NCBI RefSeq assembly: GCF_000513115.1
Contig: NZ_BAUU01000013.1
Location: 62,001-126,000 of the forward strand
DNA length: 64,000 bases
Direction: 5' to 3'
Source of the DNA: Halalkalibacter hemicellulosilyticusJCM 9152
Lineage (GTDB): Bacteria; Bacillota; Bacilli; Bacillales; Bacillaceae_D
In this document: one piece after another, positions 1 to 9,148 of the stretch
How the letters are laid out: each line of letters begins with the position of its first letter
How positions within the stretch are numbered: the stretch's first letter is position 1
The notes under the pieces: generated by a model
The model's database searches: none
The model's input: only the letters and a program-made list of their open reading frames with translations
What the model was told of the DNA's origin: nothing
Translations under genes and position numbers: made by a program

Positions 1-47
1 CGAATATATAGATAAAAAAAGAAGCGACATGACTTTCAAATGAAGGG

Positions 48-1686
48 ATGAGGATTTTGGATTTACAGACGCTCTTGTTCATGTTTTTTGGTGGTCTAGG
101 CATTTTCTTATTCGGTATTAAATTTATGGGGGATGGTCTACAGAAGGTAGCTGGGGAGAGATTACGTGATATTCTAGACAAATTCACAACAAATCCTGTT
201 ATGGGGGTTTTTGCAGGAATATTTGTAACAGTTTTGTTGCAAACAAGTACAGGAACGACTGTTTTAACGATTGGATTAGTGAACGCCGGCTTTATGACAT
301 TAAAGCAAGCGATTGGTGTTATTATGGGGGGCTAATGTAGGGACAACCGTTACGGCCTTCATTATTGGAATTAAAATTTCCGCTTACGCATTGCCGATTA
401 TCGCATTCGGTGCAGCGCTTATTTTCTTCTTTAAAAATAAAAAAGTAAACAACTTTGGACAAGTCATATTTGGCTTTGGGGCTTTATTCTATGGTCTTGA
501 ATTAATGGGAGATGGCTTGCGCCCAATTCGTGATTTACAAATGTTTGCTGATTTAACGGTTAGTATGAGTGCTATGCCTCTTTTAGGTGTTTTGATCGGT
601 ACAATATTTACAGTCGCTGTCCAAAGCTCAAGTGCCTCAATTGGGTTATTACAGCAGTTATATGAACAAGGGGCTATGGGATTAGATGCGGCATTGCCAG
701 TCTTATTTGGTGATAATATAGGAACGACGATTACAGCGATATTAGCCTCAATTGGAGCGTCGATTGCAGCGAAACGTGCTGCGTTAACTCATGTCATATT
801 TAACTTAATTGGAACGATTATCGTTTTATTAGTGTTTTATCCTTTCTTACATTTTGTTACGTATTTATCAGTAGAACTAGGCTTAAATGAACGAATGCAA
901 ATTGCTTTTGCACACGGTATTTTTAATGTGTCAAATACATTAATTCAGCTCCCATTCGTAGCCGTATTGGCGATGATTGTGACGAAGCTTATACCAGGTG
1001 ATGAGATCAGCATTGAGTATAAAGCAAAGCATCTTGATCCTCGTTTCATCGGAAGTTCACCAGCGATTGCTTTAGGACAAGCGAAGCAGGAAGTGTTACG
1101 GATGGCTGAATTTTCGGAAAAAGGTCTTCATGAAGTCAGCCAATATTTGGTGAACGGTCAAAAACGTCATGCTGAGATTGCGGTTCAATTTGAAGAAGCG
1201 ATAAATAATTTAGACCGAAAAATTACCGATTATTTAATTCAAATTTCCTCAAGATCATTATCTGATCAAGATTCGAAGCTACATTCGGTTTTGATGGATA
1301 CGGTTCGAGATATTGAACGGATTGGCGATCACATTGAAAACATTGTCGAGCTTAAAGATTATCAAAAAGCCAATAAGGTCAATTTAACGGAAAGTGCAGT
1401 AGATGATTTAAAGGAAATGTGTGATCTAACTTTGTCTACTCTAAAAGAAGCGATTCAGTCATTAGAGCTCCTTGATCATGATATGGCGAATTCAGTCATT
1501 GAAAAGGAAGAGAAAATTGACAAAATGGAAAGAAAGCTTAGAAAGAAACATATTCAACGTGTCAATGAAGGGAAATGTACAGGGTCTGCCGGAATTGTCT
1601 TTGTTGATATTGTTAGTAATTTAGAGCGGATTGGTGATCATTCAGTTAATATTGCCGAAGCAGTTATCGCAGACGATCATCATTAA
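48..1686 (+). pseudogene. Na/phosphate cotransporter with PhoU-like tail, frameshifted
   Basis: Sodium-dependent phosphate uptake protein of the NptA/YjbB family in the cytoplasmic membrane. The N-terminal half holds two copies of the family's repeated core (QTSTGTT near residue 66 and QSSSASIG further on). The last ~200 residues are a cytosolic PhoU-like helical domain with two ERIGDH motifs. The frame breaks at a run of six G at 326-331; five G would restore I-M-G-A-N-V-G-T-T and give about 545 residues, the family's usual size. The start could be ATG 48 or TTG 57, which sits better behind AAGGG. The break may be a sequence error or a real pseudogene. The family call is firm; phosphate as substrate is inferred from the family. 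Confidence 0.85.
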
Positions 1687-1703
1687 TGACTTCAATGAAT
1701 GGG

Positions 1704-1736
1704 GAGGCGTCTATAAAGAGTTATTTTGGACGCCTC
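1704..1736 (+). terminator. Hairpin after the Na/phosphate transporter gene
   Basis: An 8-bp perfect stem (GAGGCGTC with GACGCCTC) lies just after the stop codon. There is no strong T-run, so termination is plausible but not certain. Confidence 0.45.
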
Positions 1737-1834
1737 TAATATGAAAGCATAACGATTTTTTTGAAAGTGGTTGTCACTTTGATGCATTTATGGTACTTTA
1801 TGAAAGCAGTGTTAAATGAGTTTTGAAAAAATGA

Positions 1835-1863
1835 TTGACACTATAATTAGCCCATGTTATTAT
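1835..1863 (+). promoter_or_regulatory. Sigma-A promoter of the tRNA cluster
   Basis: TTGACA at 1835-1840, a 17-nt spacer and TATTAT at 1858-1863, ending 23 nt before the first tRNA. This is a near-consensus vegetative promoter in the right place for the tRNA operon. Confidence 0.7.
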
Positions 1864-1886
1864 AATTCTTGTCTTTCTGAAAATGT

Positions 1887-1961
1887 TCCACAATAGCTCA
1901 GTGGTAGAGCTATCGGCTGTTAACCGATCGGTCGTAGGTTCGAATCCTACCTGTGGAGCCA
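1887..1961 (+). tRNA. tRNA-Asn (GTT)
   Basis: 75 nt including an encoded CCA. The anticodon loop reads CTGTTAACC with GTT as anticodon, and the T-loop GGTTCGAATCC is present. It is first in a cluster of four closely spaced tRNA genes. The last acceptor-stem pair looks mismatched (A-C). Confidence 0.95.
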
Positions 1962-1962
1962 T

Positions 1963-2039
1963 GGCGGTGTAGCTCAGCTGGCTAGAGCGTACGGTTCATA
2001 CCCGTGAGGTCGGGGGTTCGATCCCCTCCGCCGCTACCA
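1963..2039 (+). tRNA. tRNA-Met elongator (CAT)
   Basis: 77 nt with encoded CCA and anticodon CAT. The acceptor stem GGCGGTG pairs fully at its first base, unlike an initiator tRNA, and the body resembles the Bacillus elongator tRNA-Met. One nucleotide separates it from the preceding tRNA-Asn. Confidence 0.9.
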
Positions 2040-2050
2040 TTATACATAAA

Positions 2051-2127
2051 GGACCCTTAGCTCAGTTGGTCAGAGCAGTCGGCTCATAACCGATCGGTCG
2101 TAGGTTCGAGTCCTACAGGGTCCACCA
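2051..2127 (+). tRNA. tRNA-Ile2 (CAT, lysidine-modified)
   Basis: 77 nt with CCA and anticodon CAT. The body (GGACCCTTAGCTCAG start, GGGTCCACCA end) resembles the Bacillus AUA-reading tRNA-Ile2 rather than either tRNA-Met. In that tRNA, TilS converts the wobble C to lysidine. An automatic caller may label it Met from the anticodon alone. Confidence 0.8.
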
Positions 2128-2137
2128 ACTTATTTAT

Positions 2138-2230
2138 GGAGGAATACCCAAGTCCGGCTGAAGGGATCGGTCTTGAAAACCGACAGGCGGGTTAAACCGC
2201 GCGGGGGTTCGAATCCCTCTTCCTCCGCCA
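2138..2230 (+). tRNA. tRNA-Ser (TGA)
   Basis: 93 nt with a long variable arm, encoded CCA and anticodon TGA (loop CTTGAAA). The type II shape and the paired GGAGGAA/TTCCTCC acceptor stem support serine. Confidence 0.95.
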
Positions 2231-2245
2231 TACATAAGAAATGAT

Positions 2246-2273
2246 AAGGCGCCTTTTAAAGGGGCTTTTTTTA
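2246..2273 (+). terminator. Terminator of the tRNA cluster
   Basis: An imperfect AAGGCGCCTTT / AAAGGGGCTTT hairpin followed by seven T, 16 nt after the last tRNA. Confidence 0.6.
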
Positions 2274-2465
2274 TTTGTTTAATGATAGACGTTCATGGGT
2301 ATAGTAAAAAAGGTTTTCAAGTATGCATGACCTCTTTTTAGATTCGTAAGCATTATTTGTTGCAACGATATTTAAATTTTGGTAATGTAAGTGATGGAAA
2401 GACTTTTTAAACATTTTTGTTTATTAAGTTAACCTTAAAAAACTAGTTTGTAGGAGGAGATTTAA

Positions 2466-3074
2466 ATGGCATACGAATTACCACAATTACCTTACGCAGC
2501 AAATGCATTAGAGCCACACATTGATGAAGCGACAATGAACATTCACCACGGAAAGCATCATAACACTTATGTAACGAAGCTAAATGATGCCCTTAAAGGA
2601 CATGATGAGCTTGCAAGTAAAAGTGTAGAGGAGCTAGTATCTAACCTTGATGCTGTTCCAGAAAGCATCCGTACGGCAGTTCGTAATAATGGTGGTGGTC
2701 ACGCTAACCATACATTATTCTGGAAGCTTCTAAGCCCAAATGGTGGAGGCGCGCCAACAGGTGAGCTAGCAGCAGCAATTGACGAAGCGTTCGGAAGCTT
2801 TGACAAATTCAAAGAAGAATTTGCAAATGCTGGTGCGACTCGTTTTGGTTCAGGATGGGCTTGGTTAATTGTTGATGGCGGTAAGCTAGCGATTACAAGT
2901 ACTCCAAATCAAGATACACCATTAATGGAAGGTAAGACACCAGTTCTTGGATTAGATGTTTGGGAGCACGCCTACTATTTAAATTATCAAAATCGTCGTC
3001 CAGACTACATAAATGCATTTTGGAATGTAGTGAACTGGGACGAGGTTGCAAAGCTTTATAGTGCAGCAAAATAA
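2466..3074 (+). CDS. sodA: Superoxide dismutase, Mn/Fe type
   Basis: Cytosolic enzyme that converts superoxide to hydrogen peroxide and oxygen. The 202 residues match the usual length. The alpha-hairpin start ([20 protein letters not shown]), the metal-ligand motif [10 protein letters not shown] near residue 27, and DVWEHAYY near residue 163 carry the ligand His and Asp residues. The start follows a strong AGGAGG. It stands alone between two terminators and precedes yqgE as in B. subtilis. The gly-rich NNGGGHANH segment is typical of the Mn/Fe family; sequence alone does not separate Mn from Fe use with certainty, but Mn is usual in Bacillus. Confidence 0.97.
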   Translation: MAYELPQLPYAANALEPHIDEATMNIHHGKHHNTYVTKLNDALKGHDELASKSVEELVSNLDAVPESIRTAVRNNGGGHANHTLFWKLLSPNGGGAPTGELAAAIDEAFGSFDKFKEEFANAGATRFGSGWAWLIVDGGKLAITSTPNQDTPLMEGKTPVLGLDVWEHAYYLNYQNRRPDYINAFWNVVNWDEVAKLYSAAK

Positions 3075-3083
3075 GAATGTTTT

Positions 3084-3117
3084 AAGAGCTTGAGCCTTTG
3101 GCTTAAGCTCTTTCTTT
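3084..3117 (+). terminator. Terminator of sodA
   Basis: A 13-bp stem (AAGAGCTTGAGCC with GGCTTAAGCTCTT, one G-T pair) and a T-rich tail just after the sodA stop. Confidence 0.8.
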
Positions 3118-3217
3118 GTGTTGGGAATCCTTTCTTTATCGTAATGCTTCTTTGTATTTTTCGTGTGTATAACGACTTTCTTACGTGACACACTATCTGT
3201 GAGGGTGGTGGAGATTC

Positions 3218-4513
3218 GTGAAGGTATCGTTCATTAAGAAGGTCATTGGAGATATAGAAGTAACACGCGATTTAGTTTTGTTATTAATAATAGGCGGTTT
3301 ATACGCTTTAAGTGTAGCCTTATCAAATACATTTGTGAACGTTTATTTATGGAAGCAGTCCGGTGAATTTATTGATTTGGCTTTATATAATTTAGGCTCG
3401 GTCGTGATGCAGCCTATTGCCTTCATTTTTGCTGGGAAAGTCGCAAAGAAAATAGATCGAGTGATCGTGTTAAGAGCTGGAGTTATAACATTAGCGGTCT
3501 TTTTCACAACCGTGCTCCTGCTAGGGGATCGAGCCAATTCGTATTTAATCGTGCTAGGTATACTATTAGGGATGGGGTTTGGATTTTATTGGCTAGCCTT
3601 TAATGTGCTAACCTTTGAAATTACAGAGCCTGAAACGAGGGATTTTTTTAATGGCTTTTTAGGCCTTTTAACATCATTTGCTGGTATGATTGGACCGATT
3701 ATGTCAGGTATTATTATTACGAAAATGAATAAATTCACCGGTTATACGGTCATTTTCACAATATCATTAATTTTATTTGTCATTGCAGTATTAATGAGTT
3801 TTATGCTAAAGCGACGCTCTGCAGAAGGTCGTTTTTTTTTCAAACGGATTTTGGCTGAACGAAAAAAGAATCGCAATTGGAAGCAAATATTACATGCTCA
3901 TTTTTTTCAAGGGCTACGTGAAGGGACATTTATGTTCGTCATTGTTGTTTGGGTGTACATTGCAACGGGAAGTGAACTAGCGATTGGTACATACGGGCTC
4001 GTTGCATCAGGGGTGCAATTTCTTGCATATTATGTTGTAACAAGAGTGATTAAGTCAACACGTAGAAAAAGGTTTATTTTCATTGGTGGGACTATTTTAT
4101 ATTTAGCTATCTTCATTATCGTCTTTGGAGAGTTAACATTTACGAAATTAATCACATATGGGGTTATTATTTCAATGGCTTATCCACTCCTTCTAGTTCC
4201 ATATGTCTCACTTACGTATGATGTCATTGGGAAGGGCTGGAAGGCGGCAGAGATGAGAGTTGAATACATTGTTGTAAGAGAATTATTTCTAAATACAGGT
4301 CGAATTGTATCAGTGTTAACGTTTATTGCGACGGTTACCTTCTTTTCTGAAGAAAGAGGGATTCCGATATTGCTCCTTATTTTAGGAGCTGGTCATGCGG
4401 TCATATACTTCTTTATCCGGAAGGTTGATTTCAATCCGAACAAAGGCGGAGACAATTATGCCTTCTCAAGACAGGATAAAGGTGAGGGTGATTCAGGTAG
4501 TACAACGGTATAA
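3218..4513 (+). CDS. yqgE: MFS transporter, YqgE-like
   Basis: Major facilitator superfamily membrane protein of 431 residues with about 12 hydrophobic segments. The loop after helix 2 reads GKVAKKIDRVIVLRAG, the usual MFS signature region. It lies between sodA and pbpA exactly as yqgE does in B. subtilis. The GTG start follows GGTGGTGGA. The C-terminus ends in a hydrophilic, Asp/Gly-rich tail. The substrate is unknown; nothing in the sequence points to one. Confidence 0.8.
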   Translation: MKVSFIKKVIGDIEVTRDLVLLLIIGGLYALSVALSNTFVNVYLWKQSGEFIDLALYNLGSVVMQPIAFIFAGKVAKKIDRVIVLRAGVITLAVFFTTVLLLGDRANSYLIVLGILLGMGFGFYWLAFNVLTFEITEPETRDFFNGFLGLLTSFAGMIGPIMSGIIITKMNKFTGYTVIFTISLILFVIAVLMSFMLKRRSAEGRFFFKRILAERKKNRNWKQILHAHFFQGLREGTFMFVIVVWVYIATGSELAIGTYGLVASGVQFLAYYVVTRVIKSTRRKRFIFIGGTILYLAIFIIVFGELTFTKLITYGVIISMAYPLLLVPYVSLTYDVIGKGWKAAEMRVEYIVVRELFLNTGRIVSVLTFIATVTFFSEERGIPILLLILGAGHAVIYFFIRKVDFNPNKGGDNYAFSRQDKGEGDSGSTTV

Positions 4514-4528
4514 AAAATAGCTATACAA

Positions 4529-4542
4529 TGATAGCGTTTCCA
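4529..4542 (+). promoter_or_regulatory. Candidate cre (CcpA) site
   Basis: TGATAGCGTTTCCA fits the TGWNANCGNTNWCA consensus at all fixed positions but one. It ends one base before the -35 box at 4544, a position from which CcpA can activate. Chance occurrence cannot be excluded. Confidence 0.4.
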
Positions 4543-4543
4543 T

Positions 4544-4571
4544 TTGACAATCGTCAATCGAGTGGTATAAT
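4544..4571 (+). promoter_or_regulatory. Sigma-A promoter upstream of a structured RNA
   Basis: TTGACA at 4544-4549, a 16-nt spacer and TATAAT at 4566-4571. Both hexamers are perfect. It faces the 260-nt non-coding stretch before pbpA. Confidence 0.75.
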
Positions 4572-4578
4572 ATAATCA

Positions 4579-4785
4579 AACAAAACAAATAACAACGCCT
4601 GCCGTGTTAGTCAGCTTCTCCTTGTTTCGAACCTTGATTGAAAAAAGGGAGTTCTATATTGAATGTTAGACAGTAAGCCAACGTGACTTGGACACTGGAA
4701 GAGATTCTGCGAACACCCACCTACGAGTGTAGGTTCATGAAACAATTGAAGCAACGGCATACGCGGGTCACACTTTATGAAATAG
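4579..4785 (+). ncRNA. Probable structured RNA, possibly 6S-like
   Basis: A stretch of about 200 nt without a convincing ORF starts just downstream of a consensus promoter and ends before a 12-bp hairpin. The ends can pair: TGCCGT (4600-4605) with ACGGCA (4754-4759), and GCCTGC (4597-4602) alternatively with GCGGGT (4763-4768). An internal CACCTA...TAGGTT hairpin lies near 4719-4736. The long closed rod with an internal open region resembles Firmicute 6S RNA, which binds sigma-A RNA polymerase, but this is from memory of the family's look. It could instead be an unusual leader of pbpA. A covariance-model search would settle it. Confidence 0.45.
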
Positions 4786-4814
4786 AATAGACACCTTAAG
4801 TGGGTGTCTATTCT
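4784..4814 (+). terminator. Strong hairpin between the RNA and pbpA
   Basis: A perfect 12-bp stem (AGAATAGACACC with GGTGTCTATTCT) and a 7-nt loop. The T-tract is poor, so it may be a weak terminator or attenuator. It ends 10 nt before the pbpA ribosome-binding site, so any read-through would feed pbpA. Confidence 0.55.
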
Positions 4815-4836
4815 GTTATGCAAGGAGGAACGGGAT

Positions 4837-6981
4837 GTGGGGAGAATGAAAAAGGGCAAGAAAAAGCATCATGTTCCTGCACGCTTAAATGTACTCTTCT
4901 TCGCTGTGTTCATTCTATTTGCAGCATTAATCTTGCGATTAGGAATGGTGCAAATCGTTGAAGGGGAAGAGTATGTGAAGGAATTGCAAAGAACGAGCAA
5001 TGCGACAGCCCGTATTGATGCACCTAGAGGGGTTATGTTTGATCGTTATGGTCATGTTGTTGTAGACAATGAATTAGAGCTATCTATCACTTATACGAAC
5101 CCATCTGAAGGAACTAGTAATGCAGAGTTAATGAGAGTAGCGACTGAGCTTTCTCCATTGCTAGAAATGGATACAAGTCGTGTAACCGATCGTGATATAC
5201 GTGATTATATTCTTATTAATATGAGTCAGGAAGATCGATTGGAGCTAGTTCCAGCAGAAGAGCGTAGAGATTTAGATAATACGGAAGAATATTTATTGGA
5301 AATTGAAGCGATCACCGATGAAATGGTGGAAGCCGTTTCTGAGGATGAGCTGCAAACAGTCGCTGTGTTTCGTGAAATGGTACGTGGATATGCGAATACA
5401 CCACAGCGAATTAAACGAGATATATCCGAAGAAGAGGCACATGTTATTAGTGAAAATCTTTACCGTTTGGATGGAGTTGATATTTTACGAGATTCACGAC
5501 GTTCCTATGTGTATGGAGAATCATTCCGGAGCTTCTTTGGTTCAACAGGTCAAATTCCGCGAGAGCGATTAGATGCTTTCCTTGCACGTGGGTATGATCG
5601 TTCTGATATTGTTGGAACGAGCTTTATCGAAGCGCAATACGAGGATGTACTCCGTGGACAGAAAGCGGTTGTCGAAAGTGTGATGACCCAATCAGGAAGT
5701 CAAACTGTCAATCGCGATATTGACGAACGAGAAGGGCAAAGAGGGAACGACCTTGTTCTTACGCTAGATATGGAGCTACAGCAAGTCGTCGAGCAAGCGA
5801 TTGAGAAAGAAGTGACAAATGGTAATCCATTTCTGTTAGATCGTTCCGCGTATGCGATCTTTATGGACCCGAAAACGGGTGATATCTTATCAATGGCAGG
5901 TTATTTCGATCCCCATGATATGGAGCGCTCGACGTATGCCGATCATCTCGGCACGGTGAACAAAGTATTTGAGATGGGGTCATCTATTAAAGGAGCTAGT
6001 GTACTAACAGGGTATCAAGAAGGGATTATCTCACCTGGTAGTCAATTGCATGACCGAATTATTCGTCTCAATGATGGTCTAGGTGGTTTTATCGAGAAGA
6101 GTTCAATTGGCCGGAGAACGTATGGGTGGATTAATGATCGCCGTGCACTTGAAGTGTCGTCAAACGTTTATATGTTTGAAATTGGCCTTCGAATGGCTGG
6201 CTGCTATAATTCTAATACGGCAAGCTGCACGTTTGCGACAGCAACGACTCATGAAGCGTTTGACCGTGCGCGCTATAATTTCAGTCAATTTGGATTAGGG
6301 ACAGAGACGGGGATAGATTTACCGTCTGCGTCAAATGGGTTCCTTGGATCAGAATTAAATCCTGGTAATTTAGCTGATTTAATGATTGGTCAATTTGATA
6401 CGTATACGACCTTACAATTAGCGCAGTATGTTTCAACGATTGCTCATGACGGCTATCGGATGCAGCCAAGACTCGTCAGTGAAATAAGAGAGCCTGTCGC
6501 GGATCGAAATGAACTAGGGGCGATTGTTCAACAGTTTGAACCGAAATTATTAAATCGAATTAACAATACAGACGACGAAATTGCGCAAGTACAACGTGGG
6601 TTTCGTGATGTTGTAACAGGGGGTACGGCTAGTGAGGTTTTTCGTAGTAAATCCTATGATCTAGCTGCTAAGACTGGTACGGCACAAGTCCGTGTCGCAG
6701 TCGGAGAGCCTGGTAATCGCCGAGTGGTAGAAGCTAACAACCAAACGTTAGTCGGCTATGCGCCATATGATGATCCGGAAATTGCCTTTGCGATTGTTGT
6801 GCCACAAGTCAAGCTTGATAATCAAGGTGGTCGGGGGAGAATGGCACAAAGGATTGCGGAAGATGTTTTAGATTGGTACTTTGAACGTGAGGACTCGATG
6901 CGTAATGGTCCAGTCAAACCAGACACTCCTCTATTAGAGGATGTCGATAGTGACGAGGAAGCACCGGATGTTATTGAATAG
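4837..6981 (+). CDS. pbpA: Penicillin-binding protein, class B transpeptidase
   Basis: Membrane-anchored cell-wall DD-transpeptidase that cross-links peptidoglycan, related to B. subtilis PbpA/PbpH. One signal-anchor helix (VLFFAVFILFAALILRLG) is followed by the PBP dimerisation domain (ARIDAPRGVMFDRYG) and the transpeptidase domain. Active-site motifs: S-x-x-K in MGSSIKGAS, S-x-N in VSSNVYMF and K-T-G-T in AAKTGTAQV. About 714 residues. GTG 4837, seven bases after AGGAGG, or ATG 4846 is the likely start; GTG 4804 lies in the hairpin. Synteny with sodA-yqgE supports pbpA. The acidic C-terminal tail fits an alkaliphile. Confidence 0.9.
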   Translation: MGRMKKGKKKHHVPARLNVLFFAVFILFAALILRLGMVQIVEGEEYVKELQRTSNATARIDAPRGVMFDRYGHVVVDNELELSITYTNPSEGTSNAELMRVATELSPLLEMDTSRVTDRDIRDYILINMSQEDRLELVPAEERRDLDNTEEYLLEIEAITDEMVEAVSEDELQTVAVFREMVRGYANTPQRIKRDISEEEAHVISENLYRLDGVDILRDSRRSYVYGESFRSFFGSTGQIPRERLDAFLARGYDRSDIVGTSFIEAQYEDVLRGQKAVVESVMTQSGSQTVNRDIDEREGQRGNDLVLTLDMELQQVVEQAIEKEVTNGNPFLLDRSAYAIFMDPKTGDILSMAGYFDPHDMERSTYADHLGTVNKVFEMGSSIKGASVLTGYQEGIISPGSQLHDRIIRLNDGLGGFIEKSSIGRRTYGWINDRRALEVSSNVYMFEIGLRMAGCYNSNTASCTFATATTHEAFDRARYNFSQFGLGTETGIDLPSASNGFLGSELNPGNLADLMIGQFDTYTTLQLAQYVSTIAHDGYRMQPRLVSEIREPVADRNELGAIVQQFEPKLLNRINNTDDEIAQVQRGFRDVVTGGTASEVFRSKSYDLAAKTGTAQVRVAVGEPGNRRVVEANNQTLVGYAPYDDPEIAFAIVVPQVKLDNQGGRGRMAQRIAEDVLDWYFEREDSMRNGPVKPDTPLLEDVDSDEEAPDVIE

Positions 6982-7016
6982 TGTAAAAGAGTAAAAAGAA
7001 GAGTGCCTTAATCGGA

Positions 7017-7182
7017 GGCCGCTGAAAAAGTGCGATTTTCACTTTTTTAGCGGTCTTTAAGTAATGTGCGTAGCCGTTGCCTGATTTTGAAAGCCTTGTT
7101 ATGAGTGGGTTTCTCATAGCAAGGCGCGCAACGAGCGAAGCTATTACTCTTCTTTGAGTTACTAGAAAGGACTTTTTCAGTT
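7017..7182 (+). repeat. Dispersed repeat family R1, full copy
   Basis: Starts with a 16-bp hairpin (GGCCGCTGAAAAAGTG / CACTTTTTTAGCGGTC, 7017-7055) that may also end pbpA transcription. It then continues with CTTTAAGTAATG, an internal hairpin and the segment CGCAACGAGCGAAGC, and closes with ACTTTTTCAG. The same order occurs at 12538-12716. This stretch between two convergent genes has no credible ORF. Confidence 0.65.
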
Positions 7183-7236
7183 CTCTCCTTAATCAGCATT
7201 CTTCTTTTTACTACGTTATTAGTACTTATACTCATT

Positions 7237-7731
7237 CTATGTCATTAACTCGACAATTTCCTCAATCGTCATGTCACTCGTTACCTCATACTGTCCCGTT
7301 CGTAGACGGTGAGATAGCTGTTCGGATTGTACATAGGAAAGTAAGTCTTGCTCGTTATTAATAATACGCCCACGTACTAATTGCTCAGCGACATCGTAGC
7401 TCGTCATCCCTTGAGATATCTCCAGAATCATGACGTAGGTAGTTTGTCTTTCATGAACATTCTCCTCATTTCCTTCTTCTTGTTCTTCTAACTGAGCAGC
7501 AGATAGCTCAGCATACTCATTTTCAGATATGACCACATATTGCTCTTGCTCGAGCTGCTCAATTAATTGTGCCGTTGAAAGTTCTTCATGAGAAGTTAGT
7601 GGTGCTTCACGGTCTTCTTCTTCAGCATCTATCACTTCCTCTTGACTATGAGAAAAGTACAGAGCGCCACCGATAAGTGCTGTTGCTAGAAATAATCCAC
7701 CAGCAAACTGCTGTAACCCTTTTGCGGCCAT
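7237..7731 (-). CDS. Membrane-anchored protein with MltG-like N-domain only
   Basis: 164 residues. There is one N-terminal membrane segment (FAGGLFLATALIGGALYF), a very acidic, Glu-rich linker (residues 32-95), and a C-terminal ~65-residue domain. That domain (SYDVAEQLVRGRIINNEQDL..LRTGQYEVTSDMTIEEIVELM) resembles the LysM-like substrate-binding part of YceG/MltG endolytic transglycosylases. The catalytic MltG domain is absent, so it is probably non-catalytic. It overlaps the upstream gene by TAATG, so the two are probably translationally coupled. Function unknown; a cell-wall role is inference. Confidence 0.65.
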   Translation of the reverse strand: MAAKGLQQFAGGLFLATALIGGALYFSHSQEEVIDAEEEDREAPLTSHEELSTAQLIEQLEQEQYVVISENEYAELSAAQLEEQEEGNEENVHERQTTYVMILEISQGMTSYDVAEQLVRGRIINNEQDLLSYVQSEQLSHRLRTGQYEVTSDMTIEEIVELMT

Positions 7732-8108
7732 TACAATTCCTCCTTCTCCTGTAGTTCAGTAATATAAGGACGTAATAAGCGTTCGACTTCGATAACGGTT
7801 AAGCCTGTTTCCTCTGCGATGCTTTCCAATTCTAAATCTTGATTAAATAAACCTATGACCTCACGGAGAAGTTGTTGCTGTGAGCTTGATTTTGCTTTTT
7901 GGACAAAAGCTGACTGCTGCTCATTTAATCGAGTTTGACTTTCTAATTCATCGACTCTTTTCTTAAGCTTGTACAATTCCTGCATATGACGAATGGAAAG
8001 CTCTTCTATTTGCTGCTCTAATTCGACTGTTCGATCCTTCTTGATGAATGATAGGATAAAAAGGAGGAATGAGCAGCTAAATAATACAATGATCATCATT
8101 TCTACCAT
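7731..8108 (-). CDS. Membrane-anchored coiled-coil protein, SwrB-like layout
   Basis: About 125 residues from ATG 8108, which follows AGAGAGG; an in-frame upstream ATG at 8156 is also possible. One N-terminal membrane helix (MIIVLFSCSFLLFILSF), a coiled coil rich in Glu/Gln/Leu, and a C-terminal helix-turn-helix-like tail (LESIAEETGLTVIEVERLL). This layout recalls SwrB/YlxL, a swarming-motility protein that helps flagellar basal-body assembly, but I cannot confirm homology. It is the first gene of a two-gene operon with the MltG-like gene. Confidence 0.6.
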   Translation of the reverse strand: MVEMMIIVLFSCSFLLFILSFIKKDRTVELEQQIEELSIRHMQELYKLKKRVDELESQTRLNEQQSAFVQKAKSSSQQQLLREVIGLFNQDLELESIAEETGLTVIEVERLLRPYITELQEKEEL

Positions 8109-8415
8109 AACTTTTTGTTGTCCTCTCTTTCTGTTCACACTTCTATCATTATACATCTATTAGCCTATGACGAGAAACCCCGTTTTTCATGAACAAAATT
8201 CTCGCTTTCGTCGATTCTCTTGCTGAAACGACTTCGTTTTTTGACAAGAGGTTGCATGCGAATGATGACGAATAATTTTTTTTTTCGTTTGCGTGCATCG
8301 TTCTATTAAGCATATGACAAAAAAAGACAGATTGACCTCCTTGTTCCTCTACCTAGTGGACGGTATGATAAATATACATCGTAAATGAATGACAAATAAC
8401 TAGAGGAGGCTTCTT

Positions 8416-9120
8416 ATGAAAGCAGTGATTATGACAGATGGTCGGATGAACGAATTGCATCCATTTACAAGCTCAGTTCCTAAATCAATGCTCCCATTAT
8501 TACAAAAGCCCATATTAGAATATATGCTATCTTGGTTAAAGCAACATCATATCTATGAAATGGTTATCATCGGTTTTGATCGCTTATCCCATTTGTATGA
8601 GTACTTTGGAGATGGAAGAAAAATGGATTGCGATTTAACTTATTTGGAGGTTGATCCTGAATTCAAACGTGTCGATTCCTTCGAATGGTTGAGGAAGATA
8701 ACGGGAGAACCCATTGTGTTTTTAAATGATGTTTGTCTGACTGATATGAACCTGAAAGAAGCTATTCAAGTTCATATGATTCGCAAAAGCTCATGCACCC
8801 TATTAACAAAAGAGTCTGTGAAAGTGAAAGAGAAGCCGGTTATGACAACGACAAATACTGGTCAAATTGTACAGGTGCACGATGATGGGATGACCAATCA
8901 ACGTGTCCCTATTCATACGATAAATACGGACATCTACATCATAGAGTCCAATTGGATAGATTCCTTAAAAACATTGATTTTGAATGGCTTTAACAAGGTG
9001 GAGAGTCCGATTTATGGTTGTTACGTTGCGGGCTATTGGCGACCGATTAAAGCGATTCATCATTACAGGCAAGCACAAAAAGATCTAATGTACAACGAGT
9101 TTTCAGATCGAGTGTGTTAA
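8416..9120 (+). CDS. Degenerate sugar-phosphate nucleotidyltransferase-like protein
   Basis: 234 residues with the overall NTP_transferase start (MKAVIMTDGRMNELHPFT followed by PKSMLPLLQKPILEYML). The family's nucleotide loop is normally GGxGTRL; here it reads TDGRMNEL, so the Gly-Gly and the catalytic Arg context are lost. The metal Asp region reads FLNDVCLTD instead of the usual GD. It may therefore be a non-catalytic or divergent relative. ATG follows GAGGAGG. It is followed 28 bp later by an unknown gene, probably in the same operon. The fold call is good; activity is doubtful. Confidence 0.7.
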   Translation: MKAVIMTDGRMNELHPFTSSVPKSMLPLLQKPILEYMLSWLKQHHIYEMVIIGFDRLSHLYEYFGDGRKMDCDLTYLEVDPEFKRVDSFEWLRKITGEPIVFLNDVCLTDMNLKEAIQVHMIRKSSCTLLTKESVKVKEKPVMTTTNTGQIVQVHDDGMTNQRVPIHTINTDIYIIESNWIDSLKTLILNGFNKVESPIYGCYVAGYWRPIKAIHHYRQAQKDLMYNEFSDRVC

Positions 9121-9148
9121 TGACAAATAAAAGCGGGAGGTAACGACA

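Noticed and set aside
1963-2127. Two CAT-anticodon tRNAs read as duplicated tRNA-Met
   Set aside because: The bodies differ; the second has the Ile2 type and the first the elongator Met type.
4611-4859. 82-residue minus-strand ORF upstream of pbpA
   Set aside because: It covers the structured RNA and pbpA start and has no ribosome-binding site.
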